A DNA stretch of 43,265 nucleotides from assembly GCF_000330505.1 (NCBI RefSeq), contig NW_004443664.1, positions 95,182-138,446 on the forward strand. The letters are read 5' to 3'. The notes under the pieces were generated by a model, which was not told where the DNA came from, did no database searches, and saw nothing but the letters and a program-made list of their open reading frames with translations. Below, piece after piece: positions 9,173 through 19,338 of this stretch. The stretch comes from Entamoeba invadens IP1. Its lineage: Eukaryota > Evosea > Mastigamoebida > Endamoebidae. Made by a program: the position numbers and the translations under genes. Each line of letters begins with the position of its first letter. Within the stretch, counting starts at the first letter, position 1.

Positions 9173-11353
9173 AATATTGAAAATTAATAATAATAATTAT
9201 TTTTGTTTGAGTTTATCAAAAATAAAACGGTAATATCAAAATACACATGTTTACTATTTTGTGTTGTTATATGTAAATAATAAAATGATTGTTTTGAACA
9301 AATTGATTGTCTATAATATTTGAGCTATATGTGTTGATCTACAAAAAGCTATTAAATGAAAAAAATATAAAAATGATGTAGTTACACAACGAAATTATCA
9401 ACAATTGTTTATATACATTTTTTTGTCTTAACTAAATATCATACTAATTACACAGAAGTTATTATTAATAATCGAGAATAACAATTTCATAAACAATCAT
9501 TATTCAACTGAAAATATTCAACAATTACATTCGTTCTCACGATAATGTACATCTGTTATTTAATTATTTAAATTTATAATTGTGTTAATAATTTTGTTGT
9601 GTGAATAATTAAAAACATTATCTTTCAACTTTTAATTTGTTTTCCTGTTATATTCCAACTGATTATACAAAAATATATTCACTTAAATAATATAATATAG
9701 TGACTTTTCAAGGTGTATAAGTTAACTATAGTTTTATTTTATATTTTTTTTATTAATAAAATATAATTATTTTATTAATTATATTTTTAATAAATAATAT
9801 TGATTATTCAGTTTATAAATTTTGAAGTTATTACTAAACTATACTTTATCTTACACAACGGCACAAGTCAAAATTGTGACGTTGCAATTTTTAACTTTCA
9901 CACTTCAAATACTATAAATTAAATTACAATTTCTGGAATATGAGCCAATCAAAAATATCAAAAGACCTGTTTTAATCGATAATACAACTCAATTCCAACA
10001 AATTAACTAACATTTTAAAAGACTAATTGTAATTTTTGCTATAAAATGAAACAAAGAAAATCTTTATGTTTATTACACCTTTTATTGTATCACTTTAAAT
10101 TAAGCTCGGAAAAGAAACATTGACGATTATTCACGTCTGTAAACAAATAAATATTTATACATAAAACAAGTTGACAAACCATCACCCAATTTTAATATTT
10201 TTATTTTCTTTTTGTTGTTTATAAATCCAAGCTTAGGGTTGTTTGTTTTTTGAAACATTTTTAAAAACTAATAACATTTTTACATAAAAAGATAAAATAT
10301 AAATCCAAAGTAATATAAAGTTAATCCCAACTTTTTTGTTGTATTGTATTATTTTTTGAACTTATTCATTCATATTATGGGTGTTTTGCAACCATTTGTG
10401 ATACTTCGTTTATCACACCTTCAATTTTGGTACAATTATGAGTTTAGAAAATATAACAAAATGTGTCAACACACTTCCACTTTTTTGTAAATAAAATGAG
10501 TGTTGCTTTTGAATAATCCTCTTGACGAGTTGCGATTTTTTGACATTTTTAGTTTCGATGGTGGTTTTCTGATTATATTTAACTTGATTACTATTTCGTA
10601 AACATTTAAAATTGCCTCATCTAGTACACTAAACACTTTTCTTTAATATTTGTATAATGTTAAACCATTTCATTTTATCGTCTTTTTTACTTGTAGAATT
10701 TGTATATTAATGTGTTATTTTCTTGTAAGATAAGTTGTATTATTTGAGAAATACATCAAACTAATAAAATATGTTTTTGACTTAATTTGTGGATAATATT
10801 CTTTTATATAATTAATAACCATTTCCTTTTACACTATAAAACCATCTCTTCAACACTCTTCAATAAAATTATAAAATTTATGTTCTGATTGGCTAAACCT
10901 TAGATTCCTACCAGCTCTAAAACTTTTTTGTTCTTATATTTAAACAGTTGACAATGTCCAGAAGAAATTTACCATATTTTCAAGATGTGTTTGGAATCCC
11001 CTATTTTTGATATTGAAAATTAAATTATTACATATAAAATTTCGAGTTCAAGTTTTTTCTTTTGTTTTAATGTGCATAATACGTTTAATGTGTTCATGTT
11101 GAATTATTGATTTTATTATTTTAAAAAATTCTATTATTTGTTTTAATACCGCCATTGTTAATCTTGTTTAATTAAAATTGATTAAAACTATTTTTTTCAT
11201 TATCACTAAATTTTGCTAATTCTGTTTATTAACGAACTTAATTATTTTCCAAAAATAATTATTTCCTTAAAATAGATAGTCTTAAAATTTAACAATATCA
11301 ACAAAAATATGTTTACAAAAATATAATCCTTCTATTCAGCAAAGGTAAGTAAA
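9173..11353. other. 2.2-kb gene-free AT-rich region
   Basis: No ORF with coding character, and no tRNA-like sequence. An 18-codon reading at 10954-11010 (+) follows a tatttaaa box, but it is too short to call a gene. Confidence 0.5.
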
Positions 11354-11893
11354 TTAATTCCGATGAATTATAATGTTTGATGGGAAACGTTCATCACCAA
11401 TAAACGTGACACTCGATGGTATTGTAACACTTCTTAGACTTTTACATTCATAGAAACATTTATAATCAATTATTGTCACACCTAATGGTATGTTATCACC
11501 AAATTTCTCTCTATCATTTTTAGTGTAACAAACTTTTTTAAACTTGATGTTTCGACGTTTGTTTTTGTTGACAGTTTCATAATCAACATAGAACCACACA
11601 ACAATACAACGAAACTCTTTTAATAAAACATTTTTGTTCTCACGGTTTTCATATTCTTTTGTGTTGATCAGAAATCCATTGCCAAAATTCCCATTTCTTT
11701 TACTCCATAAATGAAGTGTCTCGATGTTTGGGAAGTATCCAAGTGTTTTTCAATCCAACGGAATTGGGTTGAATTGGAACTTTTCCATATTACCACTAAA
11801 CTTCTTGCACACCAATTTTAAATTAATAAAGTCTGTAATAGCCATGAAGTACTTTGAGACTCTCATGATGTGATAACTAGAAAGTTTGGACAT
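11354..11893 (-). pseudogene. BspA-type LRR protein, one in-frame stop and truncated
   Basis: Starts MSKLSSYHIMRVSKYF at 11893, the F-box-like head of the Entamoeba LRR family, then LVCKKFSGN and FNPIPLD. A TGA at 11752-11750 interrupts, after which the same frame continues KTLGYFPNIETLHLWSK and on to KKVCYTKNDREKFGDNIP, exactly the order in the relative at 31332. It ends with one and a half BspA repeats (GVTIIDYKCFYECKSLRSVTIP) and a stop at 11354. Full-length members carry many more repeats. Only one codon is broken in the frame, so an amber-like point mutation plus 3' loss explains it. Confidence 0.75.
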
Positions 11894-12359
11894 TTTAATA
11901 TTCACAGTTATTCGGTCTTTAAATATTCTCAAATTCGTCTTTGTAAACAATTGTAAGAAATTCTTGATTAAAAGTCATTCACTATTTTAAATTTTATGGT
12001 TATATTGTTAACTTAACTTTGAAGATTCATCAAAATACTTGGGCTGATAATAATTATTTAAAGTCGAAAACACACAATGAATTACATAGAACTGGTAACA
12101 ATATAATTAAAACGCGTATCAAACAATTAAAAACATAGAAAAATAAATTACATGTATGGTAAAAACCCATAAAAATTGTCTTAAATCCCTCAAAAAATAG
12201 CTTTTATGATTGTTTAATAATTTAAAATAAATTAAATTCATTAATTTACATTATAAAAGGTTTTAATAACAATTTTAATCTTTTAAATGAGTTTTAATTA
12301 TATATTGATTGACTTTATTATATAAAACAAAATAAGTAATGATGAAGAAGTGAATTACT
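11894..12359. other. Intergenic sequence between two minus-strand genes
   Basis: Very AT-rich. It contains the profilin 3' flank and the upstream region of the LRR pseudogene. Nothing else is seen. Confidence 0.5.
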
Positions 12360-12749
12360 TTAATAGCCGGATTGTCCCATGTAATCTTTGAGTTTGTAGA
12401 CTGCGTCTGAGTTCTGTCCAGCAGATACAGATGCGTCTTTGAAGTATCCAATCAAAATGACTTTGATTCCCTTGTAAATAGAAACACCAGCAGCACCAGC
12501 CTTGCCAAAGACAGTTCCCTCGTCTTTGTCAGCTCTTGTGACGGTGTATTTGACACCACCAATGTGAAGTCCCTTTGACTGGAAGTCTGCGATATTTCCA
12601 GACATGATCGCATTTGCAATGGTTGTTGCTTCTGCTTGTTGGATTGTCAAGCCAACTTGTGACATGATTGCTCCATTGGTAGCAAGAATGATTCCACCAT
12701 GGCCTTTGCCTGCACCAATCATTGAAGCTGTGTAACCGTCCCACGACAT
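12360..12749 (-). CDS. Profilin
   Basis: Small actin-monomer-binding protein that promotes nucleotide exchange on G-actin and feeds it to proline-rich nucleators. The 129-residue length is normal for the family. It starts MSWDGYTASMIGAG, whose N-terminal WDxY is the classic profilin helix used in polyproline binding. It continues with the typical GGIILATNGAIM strand-turn and the AGAAGVSIYKG and VILIGYF strands near the C-terminal helix. The start at 12749 is preferred over the ATG at 12794 because the upstream 15 residues are not profilin and a TATA box sits 27 bp before 12749. The coding GC is far above the flanks. It is cytosolic and probably strongly expressed. Confidence 0.93.
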   Translation of the reverse strand: MSWDGYTASMIGAGKGHGGIILATNGAIMSQVGLTIQQAEATTIANAIMSGNIADFQSKGLHIGGVKYTVTRADKDEGTVFGKAGAAGVSIYKGIKVILIGYFKDASVSAGQNSDAVYKLKDYMGQSGY

Positions 12750-12775
12750 TTGAACGATTACCAATATGTGGTATT

Positions 12776-12784
12776 CTTTATATA
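12776..12784 (-). promoter_or_regulatory. TATA box of profilin
   Basis: On the minus strand tatataaag lies 27 bp upstream of the ATG at 12749, matching the position and composition of Entamoeba core promoter elements. Confidence 0.5.
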
Positions 12785-12988
12785 ATGTCGACACGTCACT
12801 TCTTTATTTGTTTTTCTCTTGAAATTATATTTAATTATTTATTTTTAAATTCAAAACCCAATTCAAATAAAAGTAAAGTTAAAATTTCAAGAAGTCTGTT
12901 GTGTAATATAAGTGGCTAAAAAAACTTGAAATAAACTTGTGTATATATTATAGATGAAACTTTATTATTTGAAAACCATTTCATTTGG

Positions 12989-13088
12989 NNNNNNNNNNNN
13001 NNNNNNNNNNNNNNNNNNNNNNNNNNNNNNNNNNNNNNNNNNNNNNNNNNNNNNNNNNNNNNNNNNNNNNNNNNNNNNNNNNNNNNNN
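12989..13088. other. Assembly gap (100 N)
   Basis: Exactly 100 N, which usually marks a gap of unknown size between contigs. The order of the flanking genes is therefore less certain here. Confidence 0.99.
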
Positions 13089-13267
13089 ATACAATTAAAA
13101 TAATTTAATTTCGCATTAATATAAAAAATAAAACGTTATAATATAAGAACCATACTGTATAGTATAATAACTATTAATCAATTATATTATAAATGTATTA
13201 TAAATGTATTATAATTAATTTATTTTTTATTATAAAACAGTATATTAAAAAAATAAAACAATTTCAA

Positions 13268-14290
13268 TCAATTTGTTATGATATTTTTTGTATCGTCAAT
13301 TTGTGCGATTTTATTAATACCAATTCTAGAATTGTTAACTTTCAGTAATTTTGTGTATGTTTCTTTGATATTTTCAATTTCACAATTCATTAGATCGACT
13401 ACTGTGATTTTTTCAAATACAATTTCTTTGACTTGTATATAAGCGAAAAAAAAATTATTTAAACTCCCAAGATGTAAACGGATTTCCACTATTTTTCTTT
13501 CTGGTTGATGAAAATAGTCATCACTCACTGACAAACTTGTGATTTGATTTTTTTAAATGTTTGCCAACTCCTTTTGGTGTTACTATATAAATAGTTTTGT
13601 ATTTGTTATTAAAAGAGACTTCTTTAGCATCGAACTCTATGATTTGTTTGTTATTTTGAATAACAATAAATTTTGTGTATTTTGTAGCACCGCATTGTTT
13701 CACTCTATAGGACTTAGATATATCCAAATCAATGAAGAATATATTGTTGTACTTTCTATTATCATGTACAACAAAAACACCATAATTTTCAATTGAAACT
13801 TCTTTATAATTTTTTCATTAAAAATAAGACTCTCGAGTTTACAAGTTATTGCAACAAATTGTTCCAAATTGTTTTTTGACATCTCCAGAGTTCCGCACAC
13901 TGTATTTAATATTAATTTAATTATGTTTTTGAGTAACACAAAATTATTTAATTTAACATGAGTGAAAACGAGTTCTTTGATGGTTTCAAACTCAAAATAA
14001 TTTGCAGAGATTTCCGTCAAAATATCATCATTAAATCCTCCATCTAAGTTTTTAGTCTGTCCAACATCACAAATACACAAATTTTGAGTCAAATTAGAGT
14101 TTATATACTTCTTCACCAATTCAGTGTTTTCTGCTTTATTTGCAATGACATGAAACACATCTTTTTCTTCACAATTACAACTTCTAATTTTTTGCGAAAT
14201 CACATTAAAATTTTGGGTTTCTTAAGACAAAATGTGAAAAAGATGTTCACATTTTGTGTGAGTCTTTTGACTGTATCAAAATAGAAAAGT
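13268..14290 (-). pseudogene. Frameshifted gene of an Entamoeba-specific repeat-type protein
   Basis: Four coding-like pieces in different frames join in order on the minus strand. About 14280-14215 reads TVKRLTQNVNIFFTFCLKKP. From 14203 it reads ISQKIRSCNCEEKDVFHVIAN and on. From about 13815 the next frame gives ENYGVFVVHDNRKYNNIFF and YRVKQCGATKYTKFIVIQ. From about 13530 a further shift gives DDYFHQPERKIVEIRLHLGS and IENIKETYTKLLKV, with the stop at 13268. The last part has the irregular leucine-rich strand pattern seen in the 7826 gene, so a distant relative of that family is possible. At least three frameshifts. No domain is recognised with confidence. Confidence 0.5.
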
Positions 14291-14921
14291 GTGGTGTTAG
14301 TATTTGTTAAACGATAGTTGTCTATATTAACAATAAAAATGAAACAGGTCTTACTTCTGGATGTAAAATTGACTCAACAATAATATCTAGAAATTGTACT
14401 AAAAATACAACACGATTTTTTTAAGTGATTTGTGCGATAAAATGCTCTGACTCATTTCTTTGTTGAATGAATTAAAGTAAAAGGTGTTTATAGAAAGCTG
14501 CCTTAAATTGTAATAAATATATAAAAGTGATATATTTTGTACTAAAAGAAACAACTGAAAAGATTCTATTTTCAACATTTTGATCTTAATTGAAAAAAGT
14601 ATAAAAATAAATTCGATTATTAATTTATTTTGATCTTTGCTAAATTGTATAACAGTTAATATTTAAAAAATTGAAATTTGTTTATATTATTAACACTATG
14701 TGTCTTGTTTAACAACAAAAACAAATTGTGTGACTGATATAAATATATATTTAAAATATATGTATATGACGGTTTGTGTGTTTTAAATAAATGGTGTTGT
14801 TTTTATTAAAGTTTTTAAAATTTGGATATTAATATAATAATAATAAGATTTCAAAATAAAAAAGTTTCATTTATTGAACAATTTACACCAATTAAATATT
14901 TAAACTAAAACTCTTATTTTT
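14291..14921. other. AT-rich divergent intergenic region
   Basis: Separates the minus-strand pseudogene from the plus-strand Hsp40-like gene. Only the promoter element listed below is noted. Confidence 0.5.
14897..14904 (+). promoter_or_regulatory. TATTTAAA core promoter element
   Basis: tatttaaa lies 18 bp before the ATG at 14922 and is a close match to the Entamoeba TATA element (GTATTTAAA type). Confidence 0.5.
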
Positions 14922-15602
14922 ATGATGAGTTGTTTTAAGTTGTCTTCCCAAAGTTTAGTAGATCAATATTTTAATATTAATGACCACCTCTATCAATATA
15001 AAACAGCACAACAAACACATCCAAAGGAACTTGACGAATTTTTGCTTTTTGAAAAATTCAAATTGTTTACAGCTCAACTCAAACAAAACGAAGTTGACTT
15101 TGGCAACTCCAATGGCTCTTCAATTGATGGAAATATAAGTTTGGCACATTTTCAAAATTTTCAAGCTGAAAGTCGACCAGATTTCGACTTTTTTGAAAAT
15201 GTCGAAAAAGTTGAAAATGATAGAAAAATTGTCGATAAATCGATTTCAAAAAGTGTAGATGTTTATATCACAATAGAAGAAGGGTATTGTGGGTGTGACA
15301 AAGTGGTGAGTGTGATCACAAATGACAACACTGAAGAAGTGTTTATCGTTAAAATACGACGTGGAATTCGAGACGGAGAAGTCATTACAACACCTCAAAT
15401 GACTTTTGTTGTGCATTATTTAAAACATCAATTTTTGTCGAGACGTGGAGACGATTTGGTTGTCAACAAAGAAGTTTTTATGAGTGTTGGAGTGAGACAT
15501 CCATTGTCTTCTCTAGTTTTTGTAAGTAAAGATAAAAACGAATTATTGAAGTTAAAAGGATTTACTGACAATGGCAAAACCGTGTTAAGCGAAGTAACTT
15601 GA
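14922..15602 (+). CDS. Hsp40 (DnaJ) C-terminal-domain protein lacking a functional J domain
   Basis: A 226-residue intact reading. Residues about 110-172 resemble DnaJ CTD-I: VDVYITIEEGYCGCDKVVSV matches the family's strand and EEAYxGxxK turn, and VKIRRGIRDGEVI matches VKIPPGVxDG. Residues 173-226 resemble the start of CTD-II (RRGDDLVVNKEVFMSVGV, like FxRxGDDLYVxxxI). The chain ends at 226, before CTD-II would be complete. There is no Cys-rich zinc domain. The N-terminal 100 residues contain THPKELDEF with LFEKFKLFTAQL after it, which could be a decayed J domain with HPK in place of HPD; without the Asp it could not stimulate Hsp70. It may be a client-binding chaperone, a decoy, or an early pseudogene. 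The family call is from pattern only. Confidence 0.6.
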   Translation: MMSCFKLSSQSLVDQYFNINDHLYQYKTAQQTHPKELDEFLLFEKFKLFTAQLKQNEVDFGNSNGSSIDGNISLAHFQNFQAESRPDFDFFENVEKVENDRKIVDKSISKSVDVYITIEEGYCGCDKVVSVITNDNTEEVFIVKIRRGIRDGEVITTPQMTFVVHYLKHQFLSRRGDDLVVNKEVFMSVGVRHPLSSLVFVSKDKNELLKLKGFTDNGKTVLSEVT

Positions 15603-15670
15603 ATGATTTTTGTTTCAATATATAAAAATATTAATTTGTTTATTTAATTTTAATCATAATAAATTGAGTG

Positions 15671-15826
15671 CAGTAAAACCTCTCAATGTTGTGGGTTTCA
15701 TATTAAAAGACGTTTCAACTAATAAAAATTAAAAACACTTATCAAGGGGAAAAGAAAAAATAATATCATAACAACGATTGAGGGGTTCTATTTTTTTGTT
15801 TTATCTACTAATCAGAGGTTTTACTG
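15671..15826. mobile_element. MITE D, 156 bp, pogo-like ends
   Basis: A perfect 13-bp terminal inverted repeat, cagtaaaacctct at 15671 and its complement ending at 15826. A second inverted pair lies further in: aacctctcaatgttgt at 15677-15692 against acaacgattgaggggtt at about 15771-15787. Flanking bases are tg and aa, so no TA duplication is visible. CAGT...ACCTC ends resemble those of pogo/Tigger-type elements. The remaining intergenic sequence (15603-15670 and 15827-16112) holds nothing else. Confidence 0.5.
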
Positions 15827-16112
15827 AAATTATTGAAGATTTTTAAAAAAAAGAAAAGATAGTGTATTGAATATCGAATCAAAAAATATCAAATAAGTTT
15901 ATTTTTGAAGAAGATCATTAACACCTTGAGATTTATTTCGAAAAGAAATATCCATAACAATGTAGTATAGTGATTAAAAACTAATTATTAATACAAATAT
16001 CCAAATATTAATGTATTCCTATATATTATATATTATATTTTATTATTATATTATTAATATTTAAATTATTAAATGGCCATTCAAAATCAATTCATTTTCT
16101 TTCAAAAATTGG

Positions 16113-17615
16113 TCACAATTTCTCCCCCATAGCATACACGACTACTCTAGTAATAATAATCTTCTTCTTTTCAATTATTTCGGTCTTACTTTCATTGACC
16201 CCGACCCCAAACGTTCGACTTCCCTTCATCATTCCGACTCTCTTTCTCCCAATAAAAAGTGTTCCTTCATCAACGTCAAAAGTCTTTGGACTTCCCTTCA
16301 GTGCAATTTCCATTGTGATTCCTTTCTTCTTGTTCAACACGACTTTACGAGGTGTATCACCACCGTCTTCTGTCATTACAAAGATGAATCCCTTTTTATC
16401 GCTGACGTGTAAATTATCAGGTCCAACTTTTTCAAAGAAACAAAACCCAAAGCGAGTGGTGCTGTCCACGTCCGCGACGACGATGAACCCGTTGCACTTT
16501 GCAAGTTCCTTTGCGATGAAACAAGACCCCGGCGAGATCGGATCGACAGTCGAGTCAAAGGCAACTTGCCCGATTTCTCTCTTTGTCCATTTGTGAAGGG
16601 AGTCTTGTTCTTTGGCACTTAAAAAGTCTGTAGACAGCACTGAATGGGTCGACAGCTTTTCACTCTTTTTCTTCTCTTTCTTGTCGTTTTTGTCTTCTGG
16701 TGGTGATGAAGACGACTCGGTTGATTTTTTTGAATCGTTTTCTGAATAAAGCTCCTCCTCACTGGTTTGACTTGAAGAAAGTTTTAAATTATTTTTGGGC
16801 TTGACAATTTGCGTTCGAATCAGTTTTGTCGTCGTGTCCATTTTATTTTCTTTGGCTTTGCCGTCTTTTTTCACTTTTTTTAATGTCGGCGTTTTTTTAA
16901 TATGCGCGGCGTCAGACTTAATCAGCGGTTTCGACTGTTTGAGTGTCGGTTGGAAACTTTTTGGTGTCATCTGTGTTAAAACGACATCTTCATTATCATC
17001 TTCTAAAATATCACATGTGGTTTCAGTGATTTGTGAGGAGTGAAGTTCTTCTTCTTCTGTACACTCGTGTTTCACAGTGACAAGACTTTTTGAAAATTCA
17101 GTTGAGTGGCGTGAGATGGTTTTCCGCGCTATTTTCTCAATAAGAGGAGATGTCATCTTTGAGAGTAGTTCTTTCTCTCGTTCGGCAAATTCGTTGAGAA
17201 GTTGTGTCTTCCTAAATGTGTTTTTTGAGAGCTCTTGGTCACATCTAAATTTTTCTTTTTCTATTATTCGTTGAAGCGTTTGGTTCTGATAATTCTGTAT
17301 ACTTGTAAATTCAGAGTCACACTGTTTTTTGACTGATTTTAATAAGGAGACAAAATCAAGTAACGTAGATAGAACCTTTGATATTTCTTTCAAAAAGTCT
17401 TTGCAGATCTGTTCACTCACTTTCGACTTATCAAACGCGTCGTTTAATGCAGATATTTCCTCGTTGAGTTTGTCGGTAGTAAAACTTGATACAACGATAA
17501 GTTTCGGTGTTTTTTGGTGAAGGGACATTGCGTTTTTGAGGGTTATAAATGAAGTGTCAATGTTCGGTGTGAGTGTTGATAAAAATGTATAAGCGTCCAC
17601 TTCCTCAATCTCCAT
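16113..17615 (-). CDS. Coiled-coil protein with C-terminal TLDc-like domain
   Basis: A 500-residue intact reading. Residues about 40-170 are charged, heptad-like helix (LNEEISALNDAF, EKEKFRCDQEL, FAEREKELLSKM). Residues 170-330 are a low-complexity Lys/Ser/Glu linker. Residues about 331-500 resemble the TLDc fold as it appears in Entamoeba: SLHKWTKREIGQVAFDST, then FIVVADVDSTTRFGFCFFEKV, then KGFIFVMTEDG, then GTLFIGRKRVGMM. The domain pattern is inferred by eye. TLDc proteins are tied to oxidative-stress resistance and V-ATPase regulation in animals; in Entamoeba the family is expanded and its role is not established. It is cytosolic, with no signal peptide or membrane segment. GC over the gene is well above the flanks. 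Confidence 0.65.
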   Translation of the reverse strand: MEIEEVDAYTFLSTLTPNIDTSFITLKNAMSLHQKTPKLIVVSSFTTDKLNEEISALNDAFDKSKVSEQICKDFLKEISKVLSTLLDFVSLLKSVKKQCDSEFTSIQNYQNQTLQRIIEKEKFRCDQELSKNTFRKTQLLNEFAEREKELLSKMTSPLIEKIARKTISRHSTEFSKSLVTVKHECTEEEELHSSQITETTCDILEDDNEDVVLTQMTPKSFQPTLKQSKPLIKSDAAHIKKTPTLKKVKKDGKAKENKMDTTTKLIRTQIVKPKNNLKLSSSQTSEEELYSENDSKKSTESSSSPPEDKNDKKEKKKSEKLSTHSVLSTDFLSAKEQDSLHKWTKREIGQVAFDSTVDPISPGSCFIAKELAKCNGFIVVADVDSTTRFGFCFFEKVGPDNLHVSDKKGFIFVMTEDGGDTPRKVVLNKKKGITMEIALKGSPKTFDVDEGTLFIGRKRVGMMKGSRTFGVGVNESKTEIIEKKKIIITRVVVYAMGEKL

Positions 17616-18430
17616 TGGTGTGTTTGAATTCCGCCATAAAAATCAGAAAATACAAAATGTAAAGAAAACAATAAATTCCTGAGTATTAATTTGATAAAAA
17701 TTGTAGGGTTTCTACTTTCGTATTTATTAACCATTTTTTTTAAAAATTCCAAATAACTAAAAATTTCTATAACACTTAAAAAAGTTAATATTAAGTTTTA
17801 TATATTAAATACATTTATAATCGGACTTCTTGTATTAGTTTAAAGTTTTTTTTTTAATAATATGAAAGTTTATAAGAGAATAACAAGGTATAAAAAACAG
17901 CGATTTTATGTTTCGACTTCTTGATTATGAGTATATCAATAAAAACATGTAATTAATGATGAAGTTACTTATTGTATAAATAACAATTCAGTTTTTGAAT
18001 TATAATAAAAACAGGAATTAATTGAAATATATAATATTATCATTGTTTTGTAATGATCAACATCTTGAACTCTTTATAAATGATAAAATAAATTAAACAT
18101 CAAGAATGTTTGAAATATAATATTGACTAATAAAATTAACATCAAATTTATAATAACACGTTAATAATATTACCTACTGAAACATTAAGTTTTGGGTTTT
18201 GTTTATTTCAACTTTGAACAATAAATGTCACAAATTATTATATTATTTACATTATTTTCACTTGTTAAACAAAGCATATTTATTACAAAAATGATAATAA
18301 TTTTTCTTCATCATTAAACATATTAAAACTATACTTTATAAATAATTGTATTATAAATTATTGTTTCCACCTATGATAAAATATAAAACAAAGTTTACTT
18401 TAAAATTTCAGTTGTTTGAATTAAAACTTA
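17616..18430. other. AT-rich intergenic sequence
   Basis: Upstream of the TLDc gene and next to the 0.9-kb element. No gene or repeat is seen. Confidence 0.5.
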
Positions 18431-18757
18431 CAGTATGACAAGTTTGACTTAAACGACAAGTTTGGGTTAAATGGTAAAAATTATAATTTAATTATAATAA
18501 AAATTTGAACTATAACCAGAACTAATTAATTGCTTTTTTATTATCAAGTTTATATAAAAAATTGAATAATTAAAAGCAAGCCAAAAACCCAAACACACAA
18601 CATAAAGAATAAGAAAGCAATGAAAAAAGTAAAGATAATTAAAAACTATCACACGATCATGATCATCACCAACATTTTAATGTGATCACAAACAATAAAG
18701 TTTTATCAAAATTTGTCAAATAAAGTAACCATAACATTTCAAATTCAATTATAAATA

Positions 18758-18931
18758 CAGTCTAATTTCCCTAGAGTGTGTAATTATTTTTGTTTTTCTC
18801 TATTATTTGAACATTTCTTAAGAACAAACCAAAAACAAGATAGACATGCTCTTTAAAGAGTGGGTCCACTTTTTATTGGCCAAAATCAAGCGATGATTCT
18901 TAATAAATCACACTCTTGGGAGGTTTGGCAG
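18758..18931. mobile_element. Possible nested MITE F, 174 bp
   Basis: The left end (cagtctaatttccctagagtgtg) and the inverted right end (ctgccaaacctcccaagag, continuing tgtg) match at 17 of 23 positions. TA precedes the left end but not the right. A perfect 12-bp palindrome, ctctttaaagag (18849-18860), lies close to its centre. The ends are similar to those of MITE D (CAGT..AACCTC). Confidence 0.4.
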
Positions 18932-18985
18932 TTTTTCCTTGCGTTGAATTCGTTTTTATGGATATTATTATTTAATTAAGTTAAA

Positions 18986-19020
18986 AGCAGTATTCTTCCA
19001 TCGCGATAGGAAATACTGCT
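18986..19020. other. 35-nt near-perfect palindrome
   Basis: agcagtatt at the left pairs with aatactgct at the right, and the centre is the perfect palindrome atcgcgat, which contains the rare tetramer cgcg. It would form a strong stem in DNA or RNA. It lies inside element E. Confidence 0.55.
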
Positions 19021-19338
19021 GATTTATCATATTAAAATAAATATAAAGTAACACAAACGTTTCCGAATGAGGCGGCACATGTTTTGGCGCGTTTGAACTC
19101 AACGAGACAAACACGTTAAAACATATAAAACAATACTTAACATGTGTTTTGGTTTTATTTTTCAAGATCAGAGTGTAACATAAAACAATAGAATTAATAA
19201 TAATTTAAATACTATTCAATTTAACCATTATATTTTTTTCTAGTTTAACCCACTGTTTACTATAATAATTGGTTTTTAAACCATTAACATGGACCATTTA
19301 AGTCAAACTATTCCATTTAAGGCAAACTTGTCTAACTG

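Larger units (their letters stand above)
12750..13267. other. Profilin upstream region with assembly gap
   Basis: AT-rich sequence around the run of N. No gene can be called on either side of the gap. Confidence 0.5.
18431..19338. mobile_element. Element E, 908 bp, TA-flanked nonautonomous transposon
   Basis: The left end begins cagtatgacaagtttgactt and the right end read inward cagttagacaagtttgcctt. Each end carries the gacaagtttg/agtttgac motif twice (18437 and 18455 on the left; two copies 19 bp apart on the right), followed by ttaaatgg. TA flanks both ends (18429-18430 and 19339-19340). The interior has no transposase. It contains a possible smaller element (18758-18931), a GC-richer patch and a strong hairpin. 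The open frame 18968-19165 (minus) has no recognisable domain. The layout matches MITEs A-C on a larger scale. Confidence 0.7.

Noticed and set aside
9699..9880. Weak inverted similarity that could be another MITE.
   Set aside because: Matches are scattered, with no flanking TA and no sharp ends.
10954..11010. 18-codon ORF after a tatttaaa box.
   Set aside because: Too short, with no extension or splice signal of the Entamoeba GTTTGT type; at most a relic of a 5' end.
16195..16596. Open frame of 133 codons on the plus strand.
   Set aside because: Shadow of the minus-strand TLDc gene.
18968..19165. 65-codon ORF on the minus strand inside element E.
   Set aside because: It runs through the palindrome and has no recognisable domain; probably chance in a GC-richer patch.
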